From Sesamum alatum (lineage: Eukaryota > Streptophyta > Magnoliopsida > Lamiales > Pedaliaceae), in contig JACGWO010000008.1 in the NCBI GenBank assembly GCA_034509735.1, forward strand, positions 13,527,864 to 13,591,863: a DNA stretch of 64,000 nt, given 5' to 3'. The translations under genes were made by a program, and so were the position numbers. Numbering within the stretch: position 1 is the stretch's first letter; each line of letters opens with the position of its first letter. The notes under the pieces are model-generated. The model searched no databases. It was not told where the DNA came from and worked only from the letters and a program-made list of their open reading frames with translations. This document shows, one piece after another, positions 36,420 to 48,739 of this stretch.

Positions 36420-37260
36420 CCCACACGCCCAGCCAGCCTGCTCGCTCGCTCGCGCACAACCTTGTGCGGCCGGCCGGCCAACAGGCACAATGACTGGGCC
36501 GTTTTGTGCCTGTTTTCGACGTTTTTCTGAAAATTGGATTTTCTTGTGATTTCTTCATATTCTTTGAAAATGAATTAATTTTGCATACTTGATTTTGGAA
36601 TTATTTGATATTTCCTTGGATCAAATTTGTTTAATTAATTTGGCTTTAGTACATGCATAAAATTTAAAATTTGAATCTTGCACATTATTTATATATTTAT
36701 ACCTTGTGATGTTGGACTTCACTTGGATACTTTGAATATCCGTGATTAAGAATGATTATTTGGTATAATTATGTCATGTGTGTTGATTGGATCAACATGG
36801 GATGATCACAAGAGCCCTAGACCTTATGTATGGATGTATGTTATTTACTTATATTTCTATTGGGTGGGGATATGTGCCTCTTGTTTTGGGACTATCATCT
36901 CCCGTTTTTTCCTGCCTCATGATGTTAAGGCTTGTTTAATTTCCTTTCCATGTATTACTTTCATTTGTAATGAGAGTAGCTAGTTTTGGTGAGGTTTATT
37001 TTTGTAATGATAACAAGCCCATGGAGTCGGAGGCCCAAGGTGTAGTAACATCAAGGCGTAAAAAAGGAAGAGCCAAAAGGCCTATTGGAACGACAATGGG
37101 TTAATTTCTAATGTAATAATGTTGGACCACCCTAGACAGACCATAGACTCACTGCGGGCTTAGTCGGTCGCATAGGTTGGGCTTGCGATCATCCTAACAG
37201 GGGTATACTATGTTTTACTGCATGCAGCGTATATATTTAACGCTTTATGAATATTGGATT
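36420..37260 (+). other. Cop-B leader, second half
   Basis: Resumes the GC-rich tract after Cop-C and then follows the Cop-E leader closely ('ggaccaccctagacagaccatag' type phrases near 37125, 'gatcatcctaacaggggta' near 37190). It ends near 37258 at 'gaatattggatttt'. The open frame 36771-36983 (70 codons) overlaps a conserved leader segment but has no recognised domain. Confidence 0.7.
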
Positions 37261-38159
37261 TTAGGGGTCTAATCTTAAACTTGGTCCAACCAAGAGAGAG
37301 TAAGCATTTTAAGACCGAGACTTCTTCACATTAAATATTTTCGCATGCTAGATATGGACAAATATTAAAAGAAACATTCATCAAACACATCGCATGCAAA
37401 ATAAAGCCTAGCACTCCCCTGTGGGATGATCACAAGCCTGTAACCTATGCGACCCACTGAGCCCGTAAGTAGACCTGTGGTCAATGTAAAGGTTAGCCCT
37501 ATACTATTACAAGTATCTTCGTAACCCATCAACACTATGATGGGCCGTGCCTCTTCATTCACCGGGCCTCCATGTTTCATACCACCATCGTCTCCAACGC
37601 CTTTGGCTTCCTGCATTTTACATTTATTCTACAGTAAAAAATAAAACCTCACATCTACCTACCCTCGTTACAACTTAAAAAGAAACCCCGATCAACAGTC
37701 GGGGGAAGTACACAGATAGGAAGGAAGAATGCCTTATTATTCCAAGGCAAAAAAAAAAAAAAGAAAGATTAAGGAAATAAAGAATCACGCATGTCCCACC
37801 CAACAGAAAATGAAAGAACTCTATTCGTTAATCCAATTAACTAAAATAGCATACATACATAACCATGTAATACATGCCATTCATACAACTATGTTAACCC
37901 ATATCATAAGAACAAATGGAAAATATATGCGAAAATCTGACATACAAAATGTTGGATAATGGTGCAACCAATGCAAAATGATTTTTGTTGGAGAAACTAT
38001 TTTTTCATAATTAACATGGCAATATTTAATTCTAGAAAATTTCATCTCCACTAAAATGAAAATATTCCAAGTCAATCAGTTCAGAAAATATGCAGAAAAA
38101 TACAGAGAGTAACAATTTTCTGAAAACACACTGAAACGACAAAAAATGAAAGAACAACC

Positions 38160-38420
38160 CCAACCATCCGGCCAAGCGTGCGCACCAGCGCACAGGCGCC
38201 ACTGCCTGTGCTCACCGCGTGCGTGCCCAGCACAACAAGCGATAGCCTGCACGGCTGCGAGCGCATGGGCCCTCGCCCACGCGCGCAGGTGCGTATCCGC
38301 TACTGCATGCTACATGCACGCCTACCTGTGCCTGCAGGTGCGCTGGCCAGGCAGTGGGCAGGCGAGCACCCGACCGCGCTCTGCTGGCTGGCCAGCAGGC
38401 AGCGTCTGTCGGTTAGATTC
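38160..38420 (-). repeat. GC-rich tract in the Cop-D leader
   Basis: Sharp switch to GC-rich sequence with many GCGC and TGCGCAC-like words, about 240-500 bp from the primer-binding site on the minus strand. Same position as in Cop-B and Cop-E, but the sequence itself is not well conserved. Confidence 0.75.
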
Positions 38421-38660
38421 ATTCTTCTCATAATGACGCTTTTCTCTGCAATTTTTCTGAAACACAAAAACCATGAATTCAAGAACCATAACCACATATT
38501 CAAGAATCCCAAAATCCAACACTTACTGTAATATTAAACGCATATAAAGATCCACACACAACATGCCTCAAAACGTAAATCATGCTGGTTTAAGCAACGA
38601 AAACATGTAAAGCATGCTAAAACTCACGTGTAGCATATAAAATTCTAGGCCTCATACCAC

Positions 38661-39732
38661 TGAAAGTGTGGATCAGCCTACGAGACACATGTGGAAGCGT
38701 CAAAACGATGAAATAAAAAGTACAAACACAGAATTAACATGCATAAAAACCGGATCAAGTGGTGTTCCTTGATTACCCTTGTCGTTTCTTGTTGAGCTAC
38801 ATGCGCCCCGGATTCACACCTCCAATACCCTATGTAGAGTACCTCCAAGGCAGTCCACGCAATTCACTAGGTTTCTACGTTCTTCTCGTGCTAGCAAGAA
38901 TAACGTTAGGGAGAGAAAGATGTCAACCCTATGGTATGAGTTAGCGTGATTGGAATCTTGTTGTTCTTCCTTGATCGAGTCAAGAAGGACAATGAGTATT
39001 TTCTTGAAAAGAGAGAGAAGAGTGCACGAGAGAGAGGAGGAAGAGAGAGGGCTGCAGGTTTGTGTGTGTACGTTATGTGTGAGTTGTGTGTAATTTGTGT
39101 ATTTAAATGGCTTAGTCATTTAATCTATACAAACCTCTACCAAAGAATCAGAACTTACACAAACCCTAGGAAGCTTGACCTAGTCCAACCTTTTCTAGGA
39201 TGAATCTTGGGCCTCCATCTCTATTCTCCAAGATCAAATCTTGTCTACTCATTCTCTTGGGCTTTATGGATCGGGTTTATTTAAATCTAATTTAAATAAT
39301 CTAAAGGTTCAATGGTCTCTATATTAACTCCAATTTAATATTTAAGCCCAATAAAATAATTCCATCCTTTTAATCCAATTAAAAGGGAAGCCCAACCTCA
39401 TAAATTCATAAATCTAATTTATGAATTAAGGTCGATTAATCCAATTAATCTATGAAGGCTAATATATCTCCAAGAAATTAATTTAACCTAATTAAATTAA
39501 TTCTTTTCCCGGAATCAATTCCAAATTATTTCCTTCCACATTTAGTGAATCGTGTGTGACTCTTTAGGTTCAGCCTCAATTAGACTTGGGCCCACGTCCG
39601 ATTATCCCATAATCGAAAGTAGCTCGTCGACATGGGTGGCCGTTTAGCAATCGTCCATGGCACTAGAGGATGAAACATGGTGTAAACATTTTTAGGCTCC
39701 CGAGTACATATGAGTACGATCAAGTAGGTGCT
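38661..39732 (-). repeat. Cop-D 5' LTR, truncated
   Basis: Plus-strand start TGAAAGTGTGGATC resembles the solo LTRs at 40665 and 42892 (TGAAAGC..GTGGATCG). The conserved blocks are at about 39550-39590 and 39625-39668. About 0.85 kb of the LTR beyond 39732 is missing compared with those solo LTRs. Confidence 0.7.
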
Positions 39733-40664
39733 TGTTAGAATATGTGACTAGAAAGCCAATTGGACTGGCCTTATGTAATCTATTTGACAACTCGATGTAT
39801 TGTAATATTATGTAATGAATAAAATAAGTATTCATTACCATTGGTATTGTCTTTGTTGTGCCCATTCTCGTATGTTAAATATCAATCCACATATATCATA
39901 ACAAAGTCCACAGACCACGTTAACAACTCATGCAGTTGGGCCACGCATTGGATAGTGGTTATGAAATGAACTGATAAAGGATTGAGTCTGAAACGTTCCT
40001 TGTCCAGTGCAGTTAGAGAGTGTCACGAGGACAGTGGGTTTCAAAAAGAGGATCCATCCCCTGTCAGTATGTGACAGAGGTATCTCCTATGCTTCGTCGA
40101 GGCACTGAGGTGCTCAGAGTCTCGAGTATTACATAGATGCCTACTCAAGGATGGGAGCCGACACCCAATTCCATACCCTAGACTAAGGCCGGAAGACGAT
40201 AGACGGAAGGACCGTACCCATACAAAATCAGTGCCTAAATGTTCATGCCAACATTCACCTAGTCTCTAGTGTCATGGAACGTTGCTAGACGACCACCCAT
40301 GGTGACGGGCTTCTGTTAGACACGAACCCAAGTCTAGCTGAGGATGAACCTAAAGGGTCACACACAAATCACTAAGGAGGTGTAGCAATTGACTTGGAGT
40401 CAATTCCAGAGGATGATAAATAATTAGATTAATTATAGGATAGTCCATTGGATGGACGGGCCAATATTATATTGGGCCTTCGATTTATCGGTAAATGAGA
40501 TTTATCGATTAAGTAGAGATTAAGACTTTAGATCTTTTAATTGGATTACAAGATTGATGGGCATTATTTAATTGGGCTTGTAATTCAATGGGATTAATTC
40601 TTAGGCTTTTTGTAATTGGATTACAATAAAACCCGGTCCATTAAATCTTGGCCCAAGAGAGATG

Positions 40665-42579
40665 TGAAAGCAAGCGTGGATCGCCCCGGGAGGGAGCACG
40701 AATGTGGAAGCGCGATAAATTAAAAACATAGAAAATAAAAAATGCTTAAATGGAAAAGTAAATATACATTCAAGGGGTGTTCCCTTGAACCTCTCGGGTG
40801 TTCGGTGTATCTCATGATTAAAGTAAAACATGTAATATCATGGTGGCCATAGGGTTGCAACAAAATGGAGCGTGAAACCTACCCGCTGTTGTTTTTTTCA
40901 AACTACTACGTGCGTTGTTCCACATTTTACCACGTAGATTCCAAAACAGGAACCCTCTAAATTGTCCACCCAATCCACCGGATCTTGAACCCCCGTGCTA
41001 TCAAGAAATCAAGAGGAATTTATATAGGAGGACAAATCGACCTAGCGTTATTAATTAACGTGATCGATTTGCTTATGGCTCTCTTGTATCAAAACAAGGA
41101 ACGAGAAACAACTGTTGGAGAGGAGAGGGGGAAGGGTCGGCCGAGAGAGAGGGAAAGAGTGGTGGCTGAGTGGTGTGTGTGTGTGTGTGTGCTAGAGTTT
41201 CACCACCTTGAGGTGTGTGTTTTCTATGAATATTTATATAAGGGGACTTCTCCTAGTCCTCTTCAAACTCTCATAGAAAACCTTAGGTTGACTAGGATTT
41301 TGACCTAGTCTAGTCCTAGTCAACTTAGGTGAAAGACCAAGTCAAAATTTATCTTGGCCATTGATCTCTCCGTTTAATCTCGTTTGTCCATATCTTAGAT
41401 GGATCCCATCGAATATTTTAAATCTAATTTAAAATAATCCTTAAGGCTTTAAATAATTAAATAATTATTATTTATTAGTTAATTCCATTTAATCCAACTA
41501 AAGAATTAACAATGCAAGAAAAGTGAACCAATTTACTCCAATTAAATTATTCTACCTCGGAATTAACTCCAAATTAATTCCTCCGCCACTAATGGATTAT
41601 GTGCGACTCTTTAGGTTCACCCTCAGCTAGATTTGGCCGAATTTCCAATCATCCTATGATGGAAAAATCGTTCGTCGCCATAGGTGGCCGTCTAGCAACG
41701 GTCCATGGCATTAGAGACTAGGTGAATATTTATGGCGTGAACATTTAGGCTCTTTAGTACGTTTTTCCTTCCGTCTTCATCTCACGGCTATAGTCTAGGG
41801 TGTGGACAATAGGTGTCGGTACCCATTCTTGACTACAGCCTTGGCTCGTCTATACCAAACGTCACAGGAATCCTATCCCACTGTTTCGTTACCGTGGCCA
41901 CAGATTTAGTGGAGGATGAGTCTCAGAGTGAAAGTGAGACATCACTGTCAACCCTATTCACATGAGACGAATTCTATATTAGGATCTACTGTTCGCACTA
42001 CACACCTTGATTGCACTAGATAGGGCTTATGGCAACCCAATCTTTTTACTTGGTAGCCTCTTGTCAAATCTAAGATACAACCATGGTGTGCATGTGACCA
42101 CAATAGCCCCTCGAATCCGAGGACCAAACCCGTACTATCGGAATTGGGAATTCAAGTCATACCGACAAACCCATTCAATATTTTCCATATGACGATTCCC
42201 ACGAGTCACCTCAGTTAGCTGGCACCCAGCTGGCTAACCCACTAGCATTGCATGGATGACCTTCGCCACCTGTCGATGAAACGCGACTGCAATCGCTTAG
42301 TTCAAGTCTCAAATGGAGAATATCAGACCGATCCACAGAAAATGATCGATGACCTGCCATCCTATGCGCATTCCAGTTTCTTCGATTAAGGTTTCGGTCT
42401 GTGGGTTTTGTTTGCGCGTTGAATAGTTTGCAATATAAGGCAGTTAAGTGAACACAAACGAAAAATATATGGGAAGTATGAATATCAATTTTATTCATAA
42501 ACTTTATTTAAACACCAAATTGTTAGAAATAGCTTACATAAGCCTAACAGGATTGGCTTCACGGTCACCTATTCTAACA
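40665..42579 (-). mobile_element. Solo LTR F, copia type, 1,915 bp
   Basis: Plus-strand TGAAAGCAAGCG...ATTCTAACA with AGATG at 40660-40664 and 42580-42584. Uninterrupted sequence at this site survives in the Cop-E 3' LTR ('gagagatgttgattcc', near 50713), proving the insertion. Minus-strand sense begins TGTTAGAATAGGTGACCG, like Cop-C. It carries the conserved blocks at 41603-41636 and 41680-41722 and a minus-strand TATA-like 'CTTATATAAATATTC' near 41235. No internal region, so it is a product of LTR-LTR recombination. Confidence 0.92.
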
Positions 42580-42891
42580 AGATGTTGATTCCACTTTTGG
42601 AATTAGAAGAAGTTGGACTTCTTCTAAAATGGGATGGCTGATTTTAGCTTCATCTAGAAGCATAAAAGCGGCCACTATGGATTTTGATGACAAGCTTGAC
42701 TTATCTCTTTTGGAGAGAGACAAATCAATCCCACTCAAGCCTCCTTTACTTGGTATGATTTAATCATACCTTGTCAAGTGGTAGGCATGATTGAAAATTA
42801 ATGGGGATTGATTGGAATATATGTAGACATCCTTGGATAAACTTAGACACATTCTAATAATCACATTAATGATGTATATATATGTGTATAT

Positions 42892-43390
42892 TGAAAGCAT
42901 CGTGGATCGTCCCAAGAGGGAGCGCAAATGCGGAAGCGCAAAAAATGAAAAACATGAAAAATGAAACATGTTTTAAACGGAAAGTAAATACATGTTCAAC
43001 GGGTGTTCCCTTGAACCTCCCGGGTGTCGGTGTATCTCATGATCAAAATAAACATGCAATATCATGGTGCCCATAGGGTTGTAACAAAGGAAGCGTGAAA
43101 CCTACCCGTTGTCGTTTTCTTCAAACTGCTACGTGCGTTGTTCCACATTTTGCCACCAAGATTCCAAACTAGGAACCCTCTAAATTGTCCACCCAATCCA
43201 TGGAATCTTGATCCCCCGTGCTAGCAAGAAATCAAGAGGAATATAATATAGGAGGATAAATCGACCTAGCGTTATGAATTAATGTAATCGATTTGCCTAT
43301 AGTTCTCTTGTATCAAAGACAAAGACCTAGAACACTTTCTTGGAGAGTGGAGAGGAGAGGGGACGAGAGAGAGAGAGAGAGAGAGTGGCT

Positions 43391-43425
<35 letters not shown>

Positions 43426-44865
43426 AGAGTTTCATCACCAAGTGGTGTGTGTTCTATGAGTATTTATAGAAGGGGACTTCTCATAGTCCTCTTCAAACTC
43501 TCATAGAGAAGCAAAGGTTGACTAGGATTTTGACCTAGTCAAATCTAGTCAACTTAGGTAAAAGAACAAGTCAAACTTAATCTTGGTCATTGATCTCTCC
43601 ATTCAATCTCGTCCGTCCATCTCTTAGATGGATGTCATGGAATATTTTAAATCTAATATTAAAATAATCCCTGAGGCTTTAAATAATTAAATAATTGTTT
43701 TGAGCCTATTTTCCCAATTTAATAAATCCAATTTATTACTTAATTCTATTTAACCCAATTAAAGAATTATCAATCCAAGAAAAGTGAACCAATTTAATCT
43801 AATTAAAATTTTCTACATCTCGAAATTAATTCCAAATTAATTCGTCCGCTACCAGTGGATTGTGTGTGACTATTTAGATTCACCCTCAGCTAGAATTAAT
43901 CGAATTTTTCAAGCATCCTATGATGGAAAATCGTCCGTCACCATGCGTGGCCATGTAGCAACGGTCCATGGCACTAGAGACTAGGTGAATATTATGGCAT
44001 GAACATTTAGGTTCATTAGTATGTGTGTCCTTCCGTCTTCCATCTCACAGCTATAGTCTAGTGTTTGGATAATAGGTCTCGGTACCCATTCTTGAATAAA
44101 GCTTTGGCTCGTCCGTACCAAACCTCATAGGGATCTCATCCTACTGTTCAGTTACTGCGGCCGCAGATTTATTGGAGGACGAGTCTCAGAGTGTAAGTGA
44201 CACATCACTATCTATCCTTTTGATAAGAGATGGATTCTCTGTTAAGACCTACTACTCACACTACACATCTTGACTGCACTAGATAGGGCTTACGACAATC
44301 GAGTCTCTCGACTTGGTAGCCTCTTGCCAAATCTAAGATATAGGCACAGTGTTATGTGACCACAATAGTCCCTCAAGTCCGAGGACCAAACCCGTACTTT
44401 CGAAACCGAGAATTCGACTCATACTGACCAACCCACTTAAGGTTTCCCATATGACGATTCCCACGAGTCACCTTAGTCAGCCGGCACCAAGCTGGCTAAC
44501 CCACTAACATTTTATGGTCAACCTTCGTCACTTCTCGATGAAACGCGACTGCAATCGCTTAGTGCAAGTCTCAAATGGACTCTCGATACCCTATCTTGAG
44601 GTCCTTCGACTTCTAGTATATCAAACTGAGCCACAAAAACTAATTTCATGACCTGCCATCCTATGCGCAGTCCAGTTTCTAGGATTAACCTTTTGGTCTG
44701 TGGGTTTTGTTTGTGCATTGAACAGTTCGTAATATAAAGCAGTTAAGTGAACACAAACAAAGAATTGATGCCAAATATGAATATCACGTTTATACATAAA
44801 TTTTATTTAAACACCAGCTTGTCAAAAATAGGTTACATATGCCTAACAGGACACCTATTCTAACA
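42892..44865 (-). mobile_element. Solo LTR G, copia type, 1,974 bp
   Basis: Same family and orientation as solo LTR F: TGAAAGCATCG...CTATTCTAACA, flanked by TATAT at 42887-42891 and 44866-44870. It contains (GA)n (about 43364-43385) and (GT)n (about 43393-43423) microsatellites where F has shorter ones (41158-41193). Conserved blocks at 43860-43895 and 43935-43982. Inserted 0.3 kb from F in the same host LTR. Confidence 0.92.
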
Positions 44866-44933
44866 TATATACAATCATCAATGGAGGAAATTTATTATTC
44901 ATCTTTTTCTAGGAAAAAGAAGAGAACATTCAC

Positions 44934-44980
<47 letters not shown>

Positions 44981-45484
44981 ATTTTCAGCCCTCTCTACTC
45001 TCCCTAAATCTCACTTTGTTGCTTCATTGATCTAGGATCAATAGAAGAACAAGGGTAGATTAAGAATGATACACTCATTCAATAGTGTGATCCTTTTCTT
45101 AGTCTCATCTTCTAGGTCTGTTTTTTTCTAGCAAGAAAAATGTGACATCTCCCAGTATGGTGTGGACTACGTTAAAGGATTCATAAGTTTGAATCTCGGC
45201 AAATCTTTTGCTATCCGACCATAAGGGAACAACTCCTGTAGCGGTGCACAAAAGATAACTACAAAGGTAAACCCCATTTCATTATTGTAGTTCTCTTTAT
45301 ATTTTTCTAGTGCTCTATATGATATACATGCTTTAGTTATCATATTCTACGTCGAACGCCCGGTTGAGTACCCAAGGGTACACCCCTTGAGATGTTTATT
45401 ATGATCATATGTTTTAAATATCATTAATTCCCGCGCTCTCTCGCTTCCGCTCGCGTCCCCGGGCGGATCCGCTTGTGCTTCAAG

Positions 45485-45500
45485 TGGTATCAAAGACTGG
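45485..45500 (+). other. Cop-E primer-binding site
   Basis: TGGTATCAAAGACTGG, two bases after the LTR end; differs at two positions from the Cop-B site. Confidence 0.85.
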
Positions 45501-45724
45501 TTCGATGTAAGAGCCATAGATCTATGTGCTGCACATGTGCAATTTCCATTTACGACTTTATTGAGCATGTTTAATTGCATAGACGTATAGGATAATGTAC
45601 TTGTTTGAATGTTTGAATTTGATGGGCATCGTGCATGTAATTTTGTGGATTGGATCTTGAAATTACATGTTTATTTTTCAGTTCTTTTATCTGCTGAAAT
45701 GAAAATGGACAAAATGGATTTTTG

Positions 45725-46080
45725 TTGACGGATTGGCTGCCGTCCTTGCTGGCCGGCTACTTGTTGGCGGGCGATCGACCGGGTGCACGCGGGCAGATAC
45801 CTTTGTGCAACTTGGGCAATGTGCCTGCAGGCAGGGGCGGTCGCGCAGGCCAGTGCCTGCGTTCGCTAGGCTTCTGCCCGCTTGCGCGGACGCTCGGGAT
45901 GCTGGCCGGGGCCAATGCAGGGGCGCACACGCGTTCGCATAGGTGCACGCCTGCCTGCGGCTGGGACTTCTATGTTGATTTTCAACGTTTTCATTGCCTG
46001 CGCACGCGCACGCACGCCTGCATGCAGCCAGGATTGTGGCACGACGTCTGGGCCGTTCTATGTTGATTTTTGACGTTTTC
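45725..46080 (+). repeat. GC-rich tract in the Cop-E leader
   Basis: Begins about 240 bp after the primer-binding site and ends at the conserved 'gttgattttYgacgtttt' phrase. It is rich in GCGC, GGCCGG and TGCCTGC words. Overlapping open frames on both strands (45722-46073) follow from composition and are not supported as genes. Confidence 0.75.
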
Positions 46081-47463
46081 CGAAAATTTGATTTTCTGGA
46101 ACTCTCTGCATATTTTATGAAAGTAGATTAATTTTGTTTTGGATCAATTGGATTTTTTCCTATAATAAAAATTGCTTAATTAATTTGGATTTCTACATGT
46201 ATTAAATGCAATGTGTATGGGATGTCTATTGGATTTAAAATTTGAACTTGTATATTATTTATATGTTTATGGCATGTGATGTTGAACATCACCTAGGTAT
46301 TCTGATATCCGTTATAAGCATGATTATTTGGTATAATTTTGCGTTATACGTTGATTAGATCAACATGGGATGATCACAAAAGCCCTTAATCTTGTGTATG
46401 AATGTATGGACTTGACACTACTATTGGGTAGGGCCTGCGTGCCTCTTATTTTGGGACTATTATCTCTCATTATTTTGCCTCATGATGTTAAGGCCTGTTA
46501 TCCTCTATCCATATATTCTATTTTCAATGTCATGAGAGTAGTTAGGATCTTGGTGAGGTTTTATATTTCATTTGTAATTAAATAAGCCCACGGAGATGGA
46601 GGCCCAATGTGAGACATCAAAGCGAAACAAGAAGAGCTACAAGGCCCAATTAAATGACAATGGGTTAATTCTTTGTAATAATCTAGGACCACCCTAGACA
46701 GACCATAGACTTACTGCGGACTCAATGGGTCGGATAGGTTGGACTTGTGATCATCCAAACAGGGATTATGCTATGTTTACTGTATGTTGCGTATTTATTT
46801 ATCGATTTATAAGTATTGGATATTTATGCATGCAAAGACATTAATCTGATAAAATCTGGGTCATTATCAAAACAAACTCCCATTTGGTTGGACCAAATAA
46901 AATATTAGGCCTATAATGGACATGGATCAAAATGGTTTTGATCCGTCCAAGCCTTCCATCCACAACAATGTGCTGAGGAAGCTACCACTATCCAAGTGTG
47001 GTCTCACGAGTCGTGGCACATTTGGACTAAGGGAAAGTTGCACTATTATTGTGAACAAAGAGATTGCGCTCGCTATTTTCCTGTCTCACTAGTCGTGGGG
47101 GCGACAACTGAGGCATGATTTGATTGATGGGTCGGACCGAATACTGAGTAGCATGATTCACTTGGAGCCCTCGGAATCATGTGAAAAGGAGAGGCAAAAC
47201 ATCTTGGGAATCTCATTGGACGAGAATGATATTGGATATCTCCCATGAAGCTTTTTACATGTAAATCGTAAAGTTGGGGCATGAAGATCACGTTTATGGA
47301 TCCCAAGCCCACTAGAAATGGTTTTCCGAAACCCAATTTGTGAGTGGTGGGCTTTCGTAGAAATAGTGGGAAGGGTTAAAGAGTAAAAGACCATGTGTTC
47401 AACTTAAACTGTAATATTACCATCGTTTGCTAATTTCTGCTTCACATTTCTTAGAATATAGAT
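46081..47463 (+). other. Cop-E untranslated leader, remainder
   Basis: Homologous to the Cop-B leader up to about 46815, then to the inverted Cop-D leader ('tttggttggaccaa' near 46882), and in part to the Cop-C leader ('tctcacgagtcgtgg' near 47003). No gene seen; minus-strand frames at 47073-47394 are not supported. Confidence 0.65.
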
Positions 47464-48300
47464 ATGTCTAGGAATCCTTTAACTATAGTTCTAGAGACTA
47501 GTAAATTCAACGGTTTGAAAAATTCTGACAGGCTAAGAAACCTGAGGATTGTCCTCGGTTTCAAAAATCAGTCCTATGTCTTGGACAAACCACTCCTGAG
47601 GGCCTTGCCGGAGGGATCCTCATCTGAAGAACGTGTGACGTTTGAGAAACGGCTAAAAACAATAAGAAAGTCCGCAGTTCGTATTGGATTCGATGTCTAA
47701 TGACATCTAGAAGCAATATAATAGGCTGGATGACGTCTCTTCCATAATGCTCCGCATAAATGATGTTTATGTAGTTTCGGATAGGCTTATTAGATATGCC
47801 GCCACAAAATCATTCTTTGGGACCAGGCTACCTGAAGAGTCCTCTATACATAGTCATGGGGTTAAGATGTTATCCCTTGTGGAGAAGCTCCAAGACCTAA
47901 AAGTTGGGCTTGACAATGACATGTACATTAATGTAATCCTTCAGTTGCATCCTCCATCTTACGACCCATTTGTTGTTAATGATAACATGAACGGACTTGA
48001 GAAGTCTATTCATGAGTTGATAATATGTTGGTCCAATACGAGGTAACGACCCACAAGTCTACGATGTCGGTATTGGTAGGAGAGGCTTCAACCTCCAAGG
48101 TGAATGGCAAGAGGGCCAAACGCTGGAAGAGGAAAAAGGGAAAGGGGAAGGCTATTGTAGCCACTGCTTGTGCTTCTGGCACCCCTGTTGCCCCGGTGGG
48201 GACGGGTAAGGGGAAAGGGAAGGCCCGGGGTTCTCAGCGGTCTAAGGCAAATGATGTCTGCATGCATTGCTGAGGAAAGGGGCATCTCCAATCAAGGTGT
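47464..48300 (+). pseudogene. Cop-E gag
   Basis: Starts 'MSRNPLTIVLETSKFNG', collinear with the Cop-C gag start. A UBN2-type stretch follows (47747-48046: 'NVILQLHPPSYDPFVVNDNM'), then a basic Lys/Arg/Gly-rich segment (48100-48240) and a zinc knuckle at 48259-48300 reading C-M-H-C, stop, GKG-H-LQSR-C, so one residue of the CX2CX4HX4C motif is now a TGA codon. Frameshifts occur near 47690 and 48040. Particle-forming protein, non-functional here. Confidence 0.85.
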
Positions 48301-48304
48301 ATTT

Positions 48305-48710
48305 GTGGTTGAAGTAAACATGATAACTAATTATGCTTCATGGGTATTGGATACCGGATGTGATGCTCACATCTATAATGATTTGCAGGTACTACAAAGA
48401 AGCAGAAGGCTAACCAAGGATGATATGATTCTGAGGCTAAGCGATGGCAAAACCGTTGCTGCGGAAGCCATATGATCAGTAGAGTTAGCCATTAGTCATC
48501 ATGTTAGGGTTGTACTTAATGATTATTTCCATATACCCAGCATGATTAAAAATATTATTTCAATCCATGTCCTGGATAAGGAGGGGTACTCATTTACCAT
48601 CAGTAAAAATGGTTTTTATATTATTAATGATGGTATTTCTCATCTGCTTGGTACACTAGTAAATAGTATGTACATAATTCAACAGTCTAATTGGTATAAC
48701 TACCGAAGAC
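48305..48710 (+). pseudogene. Cop-E protease region
   Basis: 'NYASWVLDTGCDAHI' contains an intact aspartic protease DTG at 48350-48358, followed by 'DDMILRLSDGKTVAAEAI', a stop, and 'SMIKNIISIHVLD'. The open part runs on from the gag frame region after a frame change. Confidence 0.8.
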
Positions 48711-48739
48711 AAATATAAACATGATAATCAAGATTACAC

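Larger units (their letters stand above)
24016..37260 (+). mobile_element. Cop-B: truncated copia element (5' LTR and leader), split by Cop-C
   Basis: Plus-strand 5' LTR (24016-26176), a copia primer-binding site (26179-26194) and an untranslated leader (26177-26600, resuming at 36420 after Cop-C). The leader matches that of Cop-E (45483-46830) up to about 37258 and then ends abruptly against the inverted leader of Cop-D. No gag-pol, no 3' LTR. The LTR starts TATTAG rather than TGTTAG, an apparent point change. Confidence 0.75.
37261..39732 (-). mobile_element. Cop-D: truncated copia element (leader and 5' LTR), inverted
   Basis: On the minus strand, from right to left: a partial 5' LTR (39732 down to 38661), a primer-binding site (TGGTATGAGGC at 38659-38649), an untranslated leader with a GC-rich tract (about 38160-38420), and phrases shared with the Cop-E leader ('GGTTGGACCAA', 'GCATGCGAAAATATTTAATG') until about 37265. 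No gag-pol and no 3' LTR. The LTR is cut off at 39732, where Cop-E begins. Open frames at 37365-37616 and 38081-38531 are within leader or GC tract and unsupported. Confidence 0.7.
39733..45482 (+). repeat. Cop-E 5' LTR, interrupted twice
   Basis: LTR pieces 39733-40664, 42580-42891 and 44866-45482 join, after removing the two solo LTRs and one copy of each 5-bp duplication, into one LTR matching 49745-51632. Relative to Cop-B it lacks a roughly 330-bp segment at about 39998 that the Cop-E 3' LTR retains. It contains a (CT)n run at 44935-44972. Confidence 0.8.

Noticed and set aside
38081..38531. Overlapping open frames up to 117 codons
   Set aside because: Same explanation: GC-rich leader tract of Cop-D.
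45722..46073. Open frames up to 114 codons on both strands
   Set aside because: GC-rich leader tract of Cop-E; composition effect.
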